Source of the DNA: Alligator mississippiensis
Lineage: Eukaryota > Chordata > Crocodylia > Alligatoridae
Assembly: GCF_030867095.1 (NCBI RefSeq)
Contig: NC_081828.1
Span: 46,539,434 to 46,603,433, forward strand
Direction of reading: 5' to 3'
Length of the DNA stretch: 64,000 nucleotides
Below, piece after piece: positions 1 through 11,575 of the stretch. A model generated the notes under the pieces. It had not been told where the DNA came from, did no database searches, and saw nothing but the letters and a program-made list of their open reading frames with translations. Position numbers and translations under genes: made by a program. Within the stretch, counting starts at the first letter, position 1; each line of letters starts with the position of its first letter.

Positions 1-883
<883 letters not shown>

Positions 884-1269
884 TAAAATCTCACTAGGAA
901 TGTATGTGTGCCAATTGGGAGTTGCATTGTCACTGTACTGCTCCAGAGAGCTCCCAGTGCAAATACTGGGCAGGACAAAAATGCATAAAGCATTTTTGAA
1001 GATGAAAATCACCATGTCAGTCATAGGTAAGGTTGTCCTAGTTAGGAACCTGTTCTTCCCTTCACAAACATTAGGTAACTTACCCTCACCACCTCCCTAT
1101 GAAGTGGGAAAGGAACAATGTTGCCCCATTGTAAAGAGGCTCATGTTTGAAGGAAAAGGCCCTCTTCTATGGGGCAGCAGGAAAAAGGTGCAGCCAATTG
1201 CCTTGTGTCTGACAGGCTAGTGCATCCAAGCTGGTTTCAAACCTCTACATTCCTTTTCTTCCTGAACAG

Positions 1270-1339
1270 ATGAAGAAACTTGCAAGAAGACAACAGCAGC
1301 AGCAGCAAGATCAACAAAACACACAGCGGTTGAGTTCAG
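1270..1339 (+). CDS. LMX1A: LMX1A coding exon, glutamine-rich linker
   Basis: This 70-base exon continues the homeodomain with MKKLARR followed by six glutamines, then DQQNTQRLSS. The wording DQQNTQRLSS matches LMX1A as I recall it. LMX1B reads EQQNSQRLGQ at this point, which decides the paralogue. The acceptor is CAG at 1267-1269 and the donor is GTACTG at 1340. The exon leaves one base to complete the next codon. The CAG/CAA run is a short, mixed-codon polyglutamine tract, so it does not look like an expanding microsatellite. The preceding intron is only about 500 bases. Confidence 0.97.
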
Positions 1340-1888
1340 GTACTGCCTGAAACACCCTTGGACTCCCCCTGTCTGCTACCAGAGACCCGACTTGCCCTGC
1401 TAGAGACCACAGAGCCACTGCATGGAGCCTCCCTTCCAACCACTTTAACTCAGCAACTATAATTCTTCTAATTCTGCACAGCACTCAGATCTACTACCTG
1501 TCTCTCTCTCATCAACCCATCTGCATGAGGCCGCCAACTCTCTTAGCTGCAATCTCCTACCCTGGTTTACCAGAAGCCCCAGCTCCACTCCAGAGTTTGA
1601 CCCCTTCCCAGTGTCTTTGCCTCAGTTGCCTGCCCCCTCTCCCCTCCTCACGCTCACACACACAGAGAGATTCTGCCATATATTGCTTCCAGGTTCATTA
1701 GCCCTGTAAACTGGGGGGGAAATCTTCTCCTGATGCGTGGGTTGGACATCATGCATCAGGATATGAGGCACTGGGAAGGGGAGATTTGGAGAGGATAGGC
1801 ATGCAAACCTTTGTAATAACCCAGGTAAGTTAGAAGTGAGAGGTCTTGTAGCCACACACACGTAGCCTTGTCCTCTGTTGTCTTCCAG

Positions 1889-2059
1889 CTCAGACAAACG
1901 GTGGTGGGAGTGCTAACCTCGAAGGGATCATGAACCCATACACCACTTTGCCCCCACCACAACAGATGCTGAGTATTGAGCAGAGTGTCTACAACTCGGA
2001 TCCCTTTCGGCAAGGGCTAACTCCACCTCAGATGCCAGGAGATCACATGCATCCCTATG
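1889..2059 (+). CDS. LMX1A: LMX1A coding exon, C-terminal region
   Basis: This 171-base exon encodes [20 protein letters not shown], then the LMX1-specific stretch [14 protein letters not shown] and [14 protein letters not shown]. The [17 protein letters not shown] block is a conserved LMX1 signature outside the homeodomain. Against my memory of human LMX1A, a few residues differ (for example ANLEG for AGMEG, and [11 protein letters not shown] for PTPQQLLAIEQ). This is the normal level of divergence for a non-mammalian amniote. Acceptor CAG ends at 1888 and donor GTAAGA starts at 2060. The exon joins the previous one in phase 1 and leaves one base over for the last exon. Confidence 0.97.
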
Positions 2060-3303
2060 GTAAGACTCTGGGTACTTGCATAGGGGAGCTTTGGGTGCTA
2101 GAGCTGGTCTATTCCCACTACCAGATGCTGGAACACAGTGGAGATTCACCAGTTTATATTAGCTGAGCACTATGTGATCGTGTGTGTGTATATATGCATA
2201 CATGTGACACTTCTGTCCTGTACTGGATACCATCTCAATTTGCTGAATCCTAAATTATGCTTCCTTTTAGAAATGCTGGCTCATAAAGGCCCAAATCCTT
2301 ACATTAACTGAGGTAGAGGTAATTCTTGCTTAGCTCAAAAGGTTCCCTTTGTTGGTGACCTGTTCCTGCTCCTGGAGATCTGTGCAGCCACTGATTCTCT
2401 TCCCTATGCATTGAGTTTCTTGTCCAACAGAGCAGTGTAAGCACCTAGCTGAACATGGATCAGATAGGCCAGCATGAGAGCTGATTCAAAATTACTTCTT
2501 AATTTAGTTCAATGCAACTTTATATTCTTTTGGCCCTCTGACTTGAAGACTAAGGAGCACTGTTGTGTTGGTTAGCATATCATAAAACCTAAGATGGCTT
2601 AGGCAGTCCTAAAATGGACAGTGGATTTTGTGCTAAGCAATATGGGTGGTTTCTGCAGCTGAGTATATATTGCAATGTGATTCTCTGGGACCCGGGTCTA
2701 CCAGAGAGAGGGGGGTGGCTCAGAAGACCAGTGACATTATGTTCCATTCTCTTCCTGACTGGGCTGATCTGTTTTGTGTTTATAAAGCCATCTCACTAGC
2801 CAAAGAAAACCTTGTCTCTGTCCTTAGCTGGTCTCTCAGCTCTACCTGCATGGTAGATCATCCCTTGGGGAAATGACATTTTTCTAGGCCTTGGTTCCTC
2901 TTCTGGTAAAGCAGAGCTAACTTTAGCCACCTCAAAGAGTGTGATAAGGACCAGGATCGGGGAGTATGAGGACTGACCAAGTGGCAGCAGAGGGTCCTTG
3001 ACCTATGCCTAACTGTCCACCATCAGCTCTGGTGGCCCCTGGTCAGTGGCTTGTCAAAAATATCTCTTTCATTCCCCTGAAAGAGGGTGGAGAAAGAGTT
3101 CAACACCTTTTTGAAGCACATAGTGCTTCTTATAGCTCCGGCTGGTGCAGTGTGGTTTGACAACACCCCCTGCACTGGCCAGTGTGTCTGTAAAAAACCC
3201 TGAAAGTAGACAGTATAAGTGCAAAATATGTTTCTGATGTTTCTAATGCCCGACCCCATGTTGGTGATAACTCTTTTGCATCGTTCCTTTATTGCCATTT
3301 AAG

Positions 3304-3464
3304 GTGCTGAGCCCCTTTTCCATGACCTGGATAGCGACGATACCTCACTTAGCAATCTGGGAGACTGTTTCCTAGCAACATCAGAAGCTGGACCCCTGCA
3401 GTCAAGAGTGGGAAACCCTATTGATCATCTGTACTCCATGCAGAACTCCTATTTTACTTCTTGA
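3304..3464 (+). CDS. LMX1A: LMX1A last coding exon and stop
   Basis: The final exon encodes [20 protein letters not shown], then [19 protein letters not shown] and [14 protein letters not shown], ending at TGA (3462-3464). The acidic/serine-rich LDSDDTSLS segment and the C-terminal SMQNSYF motif are shared across LMX1 proteins. [20 protein letters not shown] follows LMX1A, where LMX1B reads DIDSDTSLTSLS. The acceptor AG is at 3302-3303. Together the four exons give 159 residues, the same length as the matching part of the 382-residue human protein as I recall it. The reading frame is intact with consensus splice sites, so this is a live gene and not a processed copy. Confidence 0.97.
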
Positions 3465-4807
3465 GCTTTGTCTGTGTCCACTGGGCAGGCAGCCGCCATG
3501 CTCATTACACTGTAGATTAAATTCACTTGAGGTATGATGGGCAATGAGGTTGTTTTGCTGGAATGCTGTCAAACAATATTTGTAGCTCAGTATTTCCAAA
3601 GACTGAATAAGTTATGGATCATATAATTTAGGGTTTCTATTAGAATCATAGTATTAGATTCAAAATATTTAATGCAGCTGGTCTACCTTTTTCAAACTTC
3701 AAAATCTTAACAACATTTTAAATTTCAATAGAAGCAGAAAAAAACCCATTCCTACAATATCTTCACAATTCTTCCCTCCTTTTTTTGACCAAATGTAGCA
3801 AAAAGAAAAGAAATCAGATTTTAAAAGTTCAACAAATTTTTGAAAGTGAAATTCTGACAACATTTTGGTGAGTTATAGGAAAAATTTTCAAAGACATGTT
3901 CACCATATTTTTCTTCACAACCAGCTCTAGCATTTATTGTTAACAACAGGGACTTTTAATATAGATGTTCTCATGCACATATAGAGAGCTAGAAACTCCT
4001 AATGTCTCCCCATCTTACTGAGAGACTCCTGTTGAGAGGTAGGGGGGGGTGTGTGCATGTGCGTGTGTGAGTGTGCATGGGAGCATGCATGCACGTGTGA
4101 GTGTGTAGAGGTGAGTGTGTGTGCACAAGTATATACTGCACAGCCCACCTGCCATATTGTATCAACAAAATTTATTCCTAATTCTATCAAAAATTTACTG
4201 TACAGCAAAAGTAACTTTATTTTCAGTGTGAACCATATTTAAGGAAATGCTTGATGCACTTAAGTTATAAGATGAAATAATTTACTTTTATAAACTTTAT
4301 GTTTAGTTTGCAACAGCCCAGTGGCAGGGAAGGAATATGGATTCATTTGAGTCAATAGATTTTTGGTGCTTTCAATTCCCTTGGGTGTTCTGACAGGGCA
4401 GTTATAGTCCAAAGAGTGTCAGTGTAAAAATAGAGATTTTTACTCATTGCGGCCTGATCCTGTTCCCACAGAAGCCAATGGCAAGCCTCCCATTGACTGG
4501 AAGTGTGTAGGATTGAGGCTGGTATCTGGTCTTGTGAGTATATACAGCACTTCTGAGAGCACTGCCAAGAGCGTGTCCCACTCATTTACTCTTGCTTTAT
4601 GTAGGCCAAATTCCCTAAGTAAGGCAGTATAGCCATTTTGGAGCTCCTAGGCTCTCTGTCTCAAGCATGCTGATGGACATACTTTGCAGTCTGCTCCAAG
4701 GCAGCTAAGTAACCTCATTTCCAAGTTTTAGCACAAACTGAATGGGAGTAAGTGGGCTGGGCACGTTTCATGGGAGTCCTCCTAGGCATGAATGGCAGGC
4801 CATATAG
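3465..4807 (+). other. LMX1A 3' UTR and start of downstream flank
   Basis: The 3' UTR must begin at 3465. Its end cannot be fixed by reading: no clean AATAAA with a downstream GT-rich element was found. ATTAAA occurs near 3516 but looks too early. A GT-rich stretch with many TGTG steps lies at about 4045-4130. No open frame with recognisable homology was found. Confidence 0.6.
4045..4132. repeat. degenerate (GT)n tract
   Basis: Starts with a run of nine G (4043-4051 region) and continues as imperfect GTGTG repeats interrupted by CA and AG steps. Simple-sequence DNA just beyond the LMX1A stop, probably inside or next to its 3' UTR. Confidence 0.7.
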
Positions 4808-5545
4808 CAGGGATGGGCAAAACAGCAGATCCAGCCAGTGGCTGGACTCCATTTCCAAGCAGCCCCTGCCTGCGTGGCTGCACTGTGATAGCATGAGGTT
4901 GGGGTTTCTGTGGAGACCAGCTCCAGCAGCACTGGCAGGGTGTGCAGCAGGGCACAGAGCTGCTCTGGAGCCCAGCTAGGAACTTGCAGTGGTGACAGCA
5001 TGGTCCAGAGCTGGGGCAGAGCCATGATCTACATCCTGCATCCCCCTGCCCGGGGTATGCAGGCTTCAGATTGCGGCTCTGTCCCAGCTCTGGACCACAC
5101 TGTCACTGTCACAAGATCCCAGCTGGGCTCCAGAGCAGCTCTGTGTCCTGCTGCATGCCTTGCTAGCAGGGGCGGCACTTGGAGGGGGCTTGGAAGGGCT
5201 ATAGCAACCTCAAAATTCCCTGTAGCCCCCTGTAGCCACCCCTCCCAGTGGTGGTGCTGCCACTGCTGCCTGCCTTAAACAAGCAGCAGCAGCTGAACCC
5301 ACCCCGCTCCTGCCCATAGCACAGCCCTCTGTCAGCCCCCCAATCAGAAAGAGGCTGGCACCGCTGCTGCCTGCCAGCACTGCTGGGGCCAGTTTCCACA
5401 GAAACCCTGGTCCCACACTATCACAGTGTGATTGCTGCTGGTGTTTGCATGGAAACCTTCCCCAGCCATGTAGGCTGGGACTGCTGGGAAATGAAGTCCA
5501 CTGACAGCCAGATCCAGCCCATGGGCTGGACTTTTCCCACCCCTG
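4808..5545. mobile_element. non-autonomous hAT-like foldback element
   Basis: The ends read CAGGGATGGGCAAAA and, reversed, CAGGGGTGGGAAAAG. These are terminal inverted repeats of the hAT (Charlie-like) type. The flanking octamers CCATATAG and CCATAGAC agree at 6 of 8 positions, as expected for an old 8-bp target duplication. The interior is GC-rich and folds back on itself. One arm at about 4944-5023 is the inverted copy of 5075-5154, and outer arms near 4870-4940 pair with 5374-5450. There is no transposase. The open frames inside are by-products of the GC-rich palindrome. Confidence 0.75.
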
Positions 5546-7934
5546 CCATAGACATGAGTTCTTTCCACTACTTCACTGCCCATCTCAAGAGTTGTCCATT
5601 GTAGGAGCCAATGCAGCTGTAGAAGAGTGAGATGGGATCTGTTCTACCTTATGCCTCACCAACCACAATTTGCCCAAAGACATCTACAGAGGTGGTGACC
5701 TACAGGGGGACCCATTTTTTCCTGTGGAGGCTTGAACCAGGATCCGCTAAGGTGAATGGGAAAGTTTTTTCTTGACATCTCTCTACTTCCATTTAAAAAT
5801 GTAGAGATCCTTGTTTCAACATTTGCAGAGGGCTGTCTTTGACTGTTGGCCAGCCCCAATCAGCTATGGTCAGATGGCTGAATCTAGATTAATGATGGCA
5901 CCCCCGACAGGAACAGATGAATTTTCAGAAACCAAGCAGGGTCTGTGAGCCTGGCACTTATTAAAACCATCCTTCTGGACCTTACCCAAAGCCCACTGAA
6001 GCTAATTGAAAGACTCCTGTTGACTTTAGAAGGCTTTGGGTCAAGCCATTTATTTGAAAATAGAGGCTTAACTGTAGGTCTGTTGGAATTATTCTTCTGC
6101 TTCCAGAGAGACATTAAATATCACAGTTGTCACTTTTCCAGTTAAAATTGCCCTTTAAATGATGGGTTCCGTTGCTCTCAGCTTCTCAAGTGCATCAGGA
6201 AAGCATGGTATTTCAGTGTCCCCATGGTCTTTTGGACAAATCAAGACTGGTCATAGGAAAGTGAAGTGACCTCCTCCTTTCCAGCTCTATGTTCAGTTCA
6301 ATCCCTGGGGAAGCTACAGGAACTTTCTGAGAGCCAAGACCTCAGCTGAGGCTGGTGCAGACACATCCTCATCCCTACTATCGTTTATGTGTTGTGTCAT
6401 TTTGTGCTGTTTCCATAAATTATGCAAGAAACAAAATGTAAACAAATGAAGGTAACTTTGATGCTGTAGTTTTTGGCTAGTCGCCATTGTAAGGATCTGA
6501 CACTGAATGTAATGGGGTGCTGAATGAATTTTAAAATGTAGTAGAAGCTGCCATCAGAAATGACATACCAGGATTAAATTTTAAAATCTCTGCAAAATGG
6601 CTGCTGTCTGTTTGTGTGGGATATCCCCATTACTTTGCAGTTATCTGAAGGGAGTGAATACCAGCAAGGGAGTGGAGAGAGAGCCAGGGTGAGAATTAGG
6701 CAGGGTGTAGTAGGATGTAATTGAGGAGTCTATTAAACAGGGGAACAGCCACCTGGAGGGAAGCAGCACTCTCTACTGCTTCTACCCCTACCTTGTTCCC
6801 TGCTGAAACTCCACTCCTGAAACCCATCCATACCCTGTGACCTGGCTAGCTGGCATGTGCTTTGCACGCTGTTTGCACAGGGTTGCACCCCCAGGGGTGA
6901 GAAGATCCCACCCCCAGGGGCAGAAGGGGGAGTTGGGTTGGTGCTAGAACCACTAACTGAGCAGGAGAGTTCAGGGGGTGGAAAGTTTGTCCACATGGAA
7001 CAGGATGGTGGGGGAGGGGGCAATGCATCCTGGGATGCCGGAGGACTGTAACTTGGCCAAGTCATCTGTGGGAGGTGGCTACACATTAATGAAACATGAG
7101 GTGGATAACACAGATAAGAGATAAACCTGCCCTGGAGTGTTAAAATTTTAAGCCACCTAAAATGTGCTTGAAACTAGTTTCAGGTGTCAATGTATGGATA
7201 ATCCAGGGGTTAAGAGCTCCAGGAGCTGGCTAAAATTAATGTGTAACAAGGCCCTAAATAGCACTTCATAGTCAGAGAGGTAAGGTCAAACCCTGGAGAT
7301 TAACCCCCAGGTGAATGACCCTGCCCGGGTCGGGGGAACCAAGGAAGACGAAGCAAACTACATCAATGGGGATTTTATATGTCTACCCTCTGTGATGCTG
7401 CAGGACCATCCTACTGACCACCTAAATGTGCAGTAACTGATGTGCAGTGACTGGGGTAGTCATTCATTTCAACACTTGGCTCAATTCACTATTTTCCTGA
7501 AGGAGAGTGGTGGCTACAATGACATCAGGCCTATCCAGCACAGAAATCACTACCCTCCCTGTTTGAGAACAACTGTCTTTTGGAGCAAGCAGGGGTTCAA
7601 CTACCTTTTAACAATAGTAAACTTGGTTTCCAAGTAGCCATGAATGCAAGGGTTTGTCTCAACCTGTGTTTGTGCAGCACCTAAAGCAGGGCAGTCCTCA
7701 TCCTGATCAGGTTCTTTTGGGTTCAAATGCAATATTTTTATAATGAGAATGATGACATTGATGATGCCATGGGGATGGAGGCATCACACAGTGGCAACAA
7801 ATAATGTCCCCACATTAAGAAAAATTGCTCATTATTGCTGCATTCCCACCTCTGCTACATAGAATCCAATTGTTAGGGAGTTATTGGCCATCTCAGACAT
7901 GATATTGCCCATGTACCTCATAGGGACTGGAATG
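5546..7934. other. non-coding flank, nothing recognised
   Basis: About 2.4 kb of unique-looking sequence. No open frame carries a recognisable domain. No RNA gene, tandem repeat or element end was identified. Confidence 0.5.
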
Positions 7935-8611
7935 TGTCACAACCCAAAGTTGTGACTTTTGTTTTGTGTGTGCTTTGGCACTGATAAATTATTTTCCTAC
8001 CAAATTTGTAGCTTTCTTTGCAGTGTGCATTTCTTTTTGCATATGAGAAATGCTCATTGCAAAGAGTTCCCGCCATTTGTATTAGAATTCGAGCCACATT
8101 ATTGGCTAGTTCTAAATTATTCACACGTGGCAGCTAGTGATTGGCTTGCTAGCCGTATAAAAAGCTTGAGTGGTTTCCGCCCAACTTGGAGGACTCCACG
8201 AACACCAGGAGGAGGGATCTTCATGCTGTGTGAAGATCTCTAAGCGCTGCGGAGCCTATCGGACCCAGCGAATTTCAAGCAGGCAACAGAGGCCTGATCA
8301 GCCTCTAGCCTCTCCCCGTCGCCGTATCCCTTTCCCTGCGTGCAAAAGAATCCACGGAGCTTTAACAACTCCGTGGGAGAGACCCAAGCTTGTCGTAGTC
8401 CTCAAACGAGGATTTAATCGGAGCTGTGCCTGGAAAACTGTCCAGCCTACACCGCGACCATCTTCAGTGTAAGTAAACAATCTTTAAATCAACCACTTAG
8501 CGTCCGTGACTAATTCTAGCTTGCCACCTGTTTTCTCCGACCCCACGTGCCCGGGCTGCTGGCCACAGCCCACACGCACAAAAGGGCCCCGGATTGCTCC
8601 CGGCCTGCACA
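7935..8611 (+). mobile_element. solo LTR, same family as the 55.7-59.3 kb element
   Basis: A 677-base LTR beginning TGTCACAACCC and ending CCTGCACA. It is flanked on both sides by the 5-bp target duplication GAATG (7930-7934 and 8612-8616). It aligns along its whole length with the two LTRs at 55749 and 58652, including the TTCCCGCC block, the TATAAAAAG box near 8155, and the GGCCCCGGATTGCTCC block near the 3' end. No internal region follows, so it is a solo LTR left by recombination. It is visibly more diverged from the other two than they are from each other. Fossil, non-coding. Confidence 0.93.
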
Positions 8612-9877
8612 GAATGAAGGTACATGAAGGCTTGCTTGGTGCTGGGATTGAAATGAAAAGGCATTATCAGGGCCTTGTATACACCGGGTTCATAACCAAT
8701 TGAGGTCCCGGACACATGACATGTCAACATCAATATAATTTACATTGATTTTATACCCCAATATAAATTACATCTGTAAATGGCAGCTGGCCAGTTATCC
8801 AGGGAAGCTGTAGCAGTAGGCATTATAGTAGTGCCTTACCACTACAATACAGGAGAAGATAATAGACTGTTTGCAGGCTATCGCCACAGGATAGCTGCAG
8901 ACACACAACACCTGCACTGCTCTTGTTACTACTCTTATTTTCTAGCAGATTCTAATAAGTTACACTGGTGTAGGAATATACATTGAATGTATATACATGT
9001 TTCTTTTTGCATGGTGGTGTAAAGGCAGTTTTTGCTGCTGTAAATATGCTTCATGTCCAGGTCCTTAGCTTTTCTGAGGATGCCCCATAAATCTGTTTGG
9101 ACTTCATGAGTCAAAAACAGTATAATTTCCTGTCTATCTTTCAAACTTCATTAGCTATCTTGTCGGGAGGTACGTACAGCAGACCAGTAGACCACACAAA
9201 TCAGGATCAGGCAATGAGTATTGTGCTAGAGGGGCTTCAGCAGGGCTTTCAAGAAGGAAATGTGGCCAAGACATGCACCAGGAAGAGGTTCTGCCATGGT
9301 TCCACTTCTCTGAGGTTTAGGAGCTCTCTCAGGGAAAGCAATGGGAATCCTTGTGTGTGAAGGGAAAGGTGACTCCTAGAATAGCAATTCACATGAAATC
9401 AGGGAGTTGACTTGCTTTGCCCTTCCCTTGGTTCTTGCCTGTTGCATGTAGAGCTGACTCACCAGACGTCTCCTGACCTCTGTGCAACAGGTAATAGGAC
9501 CTTTGTTTCAAACCATATGCTGATAAGATCCAAATCACAGCAAGCCTCTTTCAGAAATGTCAGCCACAGCACAGCGGTTTTAATACAAGCAAGGTCACAG
9601 AAAGTCTCCCCAGTGCTCCTTTTCTTTTATTTGCTACATGCCTCAGGTCAAGCAGTGGAGAAAGGGAAGCAGTCAGGGTCAGGGAATTCATTTCATGTAC
9701 CTGTAAAGAATAAAAGTGGTTCACAGATTTTATGCTAGAACTCCACACAGAGTTTGCTTTTTACCCTGAAGCAGAAATGGGACATCAAGTCTCATTAGGG
9801 TGATGATGAGCATTAGGGAAGGATAAACTGATAGAGATACAACAGGAACCCACTTGAACCTTCACCGTCCTCATCCT
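8612..9877. other. non-coding flank, nothing recognised
   Basis: About 1.3 kb between the solo LTR and the next LTR-like block. No recognisable gene, RNA or element was found. Short open frames have no known motif. Confidence 0.5.
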
Positions 9878-11015
9878 TGTGTAACCCGGACGGTACTCCA
9901 AGAGGTACCCCCTCTCCAATTGAAGGAATCAAAGCAGGTACACAAGCACTGTGGGAGGTATAGGGACTCTCCTCCCCTTATAGAGGAGAGCCAGACCACC
10001 AATGGGCCTTAACCATATACCTTTTAATGAAAGAACAGTACAGGGAACATAACAGGCATAAACCAGGGGGTATAGGGGACACGACAATGCCCCAAGGGGG
10101 CAGGATTCAACAGAGGTCAGGCACTTACAATCATTGACAAAAAGACAAAGTGTAAAACACAAACAGCAGAACAAACAATACTGGTTGGGGAAATATAAAG
10201 AGGCACAAAATACAAGATGTCAAATGACAAGGAATATAGGGCCTAGGTACCTGGGGGGGGGGGGGGGGGGGGGGGGGGGGGAACCAGACCACAAAAATTC
10301 TTTTCTACTGCAACAAGGATTTCTCCCTGTTACTTCACTCACCCCAAGCTTGGAAAACTTGAGCTCAGATGTCCCACATGGTAGGCAGAAACTCTACCAC
10401 ACAGCCACCAGTGCTGGCACTGCTTTAACCTGCTAGGGGTCTTGACCTTCCCGGAGCCCTGGCCTCATGTCCAGCTGCTTGGTCTCTGATTGGAGGAGCT
10501 AGAAGCTGAGCTGGGAACCTCTTGGGTCACTGCTTAGATCCTTGCTGGAGCTGGGGAGCCTCTCCTGCTGGCCACAGCTTCTTGTAGGGGATCCTGGAGC
10601 CCAGTAGAGAGCCTCTGCTGTTAGCTGTAAGCCACACTGCTGAGGGTCTGACTACTGCCTGCAGGTCCCACTCCTTCAGGCTCTTCTGGGGCAACTGCTC
10701 CCACCCCACTGGCCCAGCTTTTTGCATCTCCTTCCTTATAGTCCTTCACTAGTCTCCCTCTTGAGTAAGCTATGCTGCCCCTTTTATCCCCCTCCAGGTG
10801 ACCCAAGGGGCCAATCAGAGGACACGGAGGGTGAGTCTCTGGGGCCTGATTGGTGAGTAGAGGGAATCCCAAGTCCTCCAATCATCTTTTACCCCTTCAA
10901 AACCCCTGGGCCAAATCATTACCAGATTGTTGAGGAAAAGGAATCCCAAGTCCTCCAATCATCTTTTGCCCTTTCAAAACCCCTGGGCTAAGTCACTGCC
11001 AGCTAGCCCGTCACA
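9878..11015 (-). mobile_element. LTR-like fossil block (solo LTR candidate)
   Basis: Read on the - strand, this 1.14-kb block starts TGTGACGGGC and ends GGGTTACACA, the short inverted TG...CA ends of an LTR. Near its 5' side it carries two tandem copies of a roughly 63-base unit (10940-11002 and 10863-10925), each with a CCAAT-box-like ATTGG. A GATAAAAGG TATA-like box follows at about 10780. This is the layout of a retroviral or Gypsy-type promoter region with duplicated enhancers. A convincing target duplication was not found and no internal region is attached. Family unknown. Confidence 0.45.
10253..10281 (+). repeat. (G)29 homopolymer
   Basis: 29 consecutive G on the + strand inside the LTR-like block. 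Such a run can form G-quadruplex structures, and its assembled length is uncertain. Confidence 0.9.
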
Positions 11016-11232
11016 TCTGAAACCTTTGAAGTTCAGGTTGAAATGTCTCTTTCTCTTTTCTTCTCTCCCTATCTGGAGAACCTCCCAGATACTGTACAAA
11101 AGACTGCTTTGCCACCACAATGTCAGGAAAGCTTTGTTTTCTAGGAACAACCCAGTGTTACAGTCCAAGGAGTCTGCTAGTTGGTGCACTCAACTAAATA
11201 TCAGGGCATCTGCCAGAACCTCCAGAATTTTA

Positions 11233-11572
11233 GGGCATTTATACATGTGCTCTGGTAGGTGGAGGTGGGAGGTGCTTTGATTAGAGTGGCTGAGAGCCAC
11301 TTTAATTAAAGCACCTGGAGCATCACGTGTATCAGCATCCCCATGCTGAAAAATAGTGGTGGGGGGTACTTTAACTAAATCTCATTCAATGAGCTTTAAT
11401 TAAAATGCCCTTGCAGCCATTTTTCAGTGTGGGGATGCTCATACACGTGATGCTGGAGTCTGCTGGAGCATGATAATTACTATGCTGCACCAGACTTGTT
11501 TAACCAAGTCTGCTCCAACGTGCTGTAATTACAGTGCATCAAAGCAGCCTCAATGCACGTATATAGGTGTCC
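11233..11572. mobile_element. palindromic Harbinger-like MITE, copy A
   Basis: A 340-base miniature element flanked by TTA on both sides (11230-11232 and 11573-11575). Ends read GGGCATTTATACATGTGC and, reversed, GGACACCTATATACGTGC. The whole element is a near palindrome: the left half (CTTTGATTAGAGTGGCT...) reappears inverted in the right half, around a centre near 11395 with CTCATTCAATGAG. The 3-bp TWA duplication and short inverted ends fit PIF/Harbinger non-autonomous elements (family assignment inferred). Related copies lie at 31.5, 35.5 and 39.7 kb. Confidence 0.8.
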
Positions 11573-11575
11573 TTA

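Noticed and set aside
3516-3521. ATTAAA as the LMX1A poly-A signal
   Set aside because: Only about 50 bases after the stop, with no clear downstream GT-rich element. Known LMX1A 3' UTRs are much longer as I recall.
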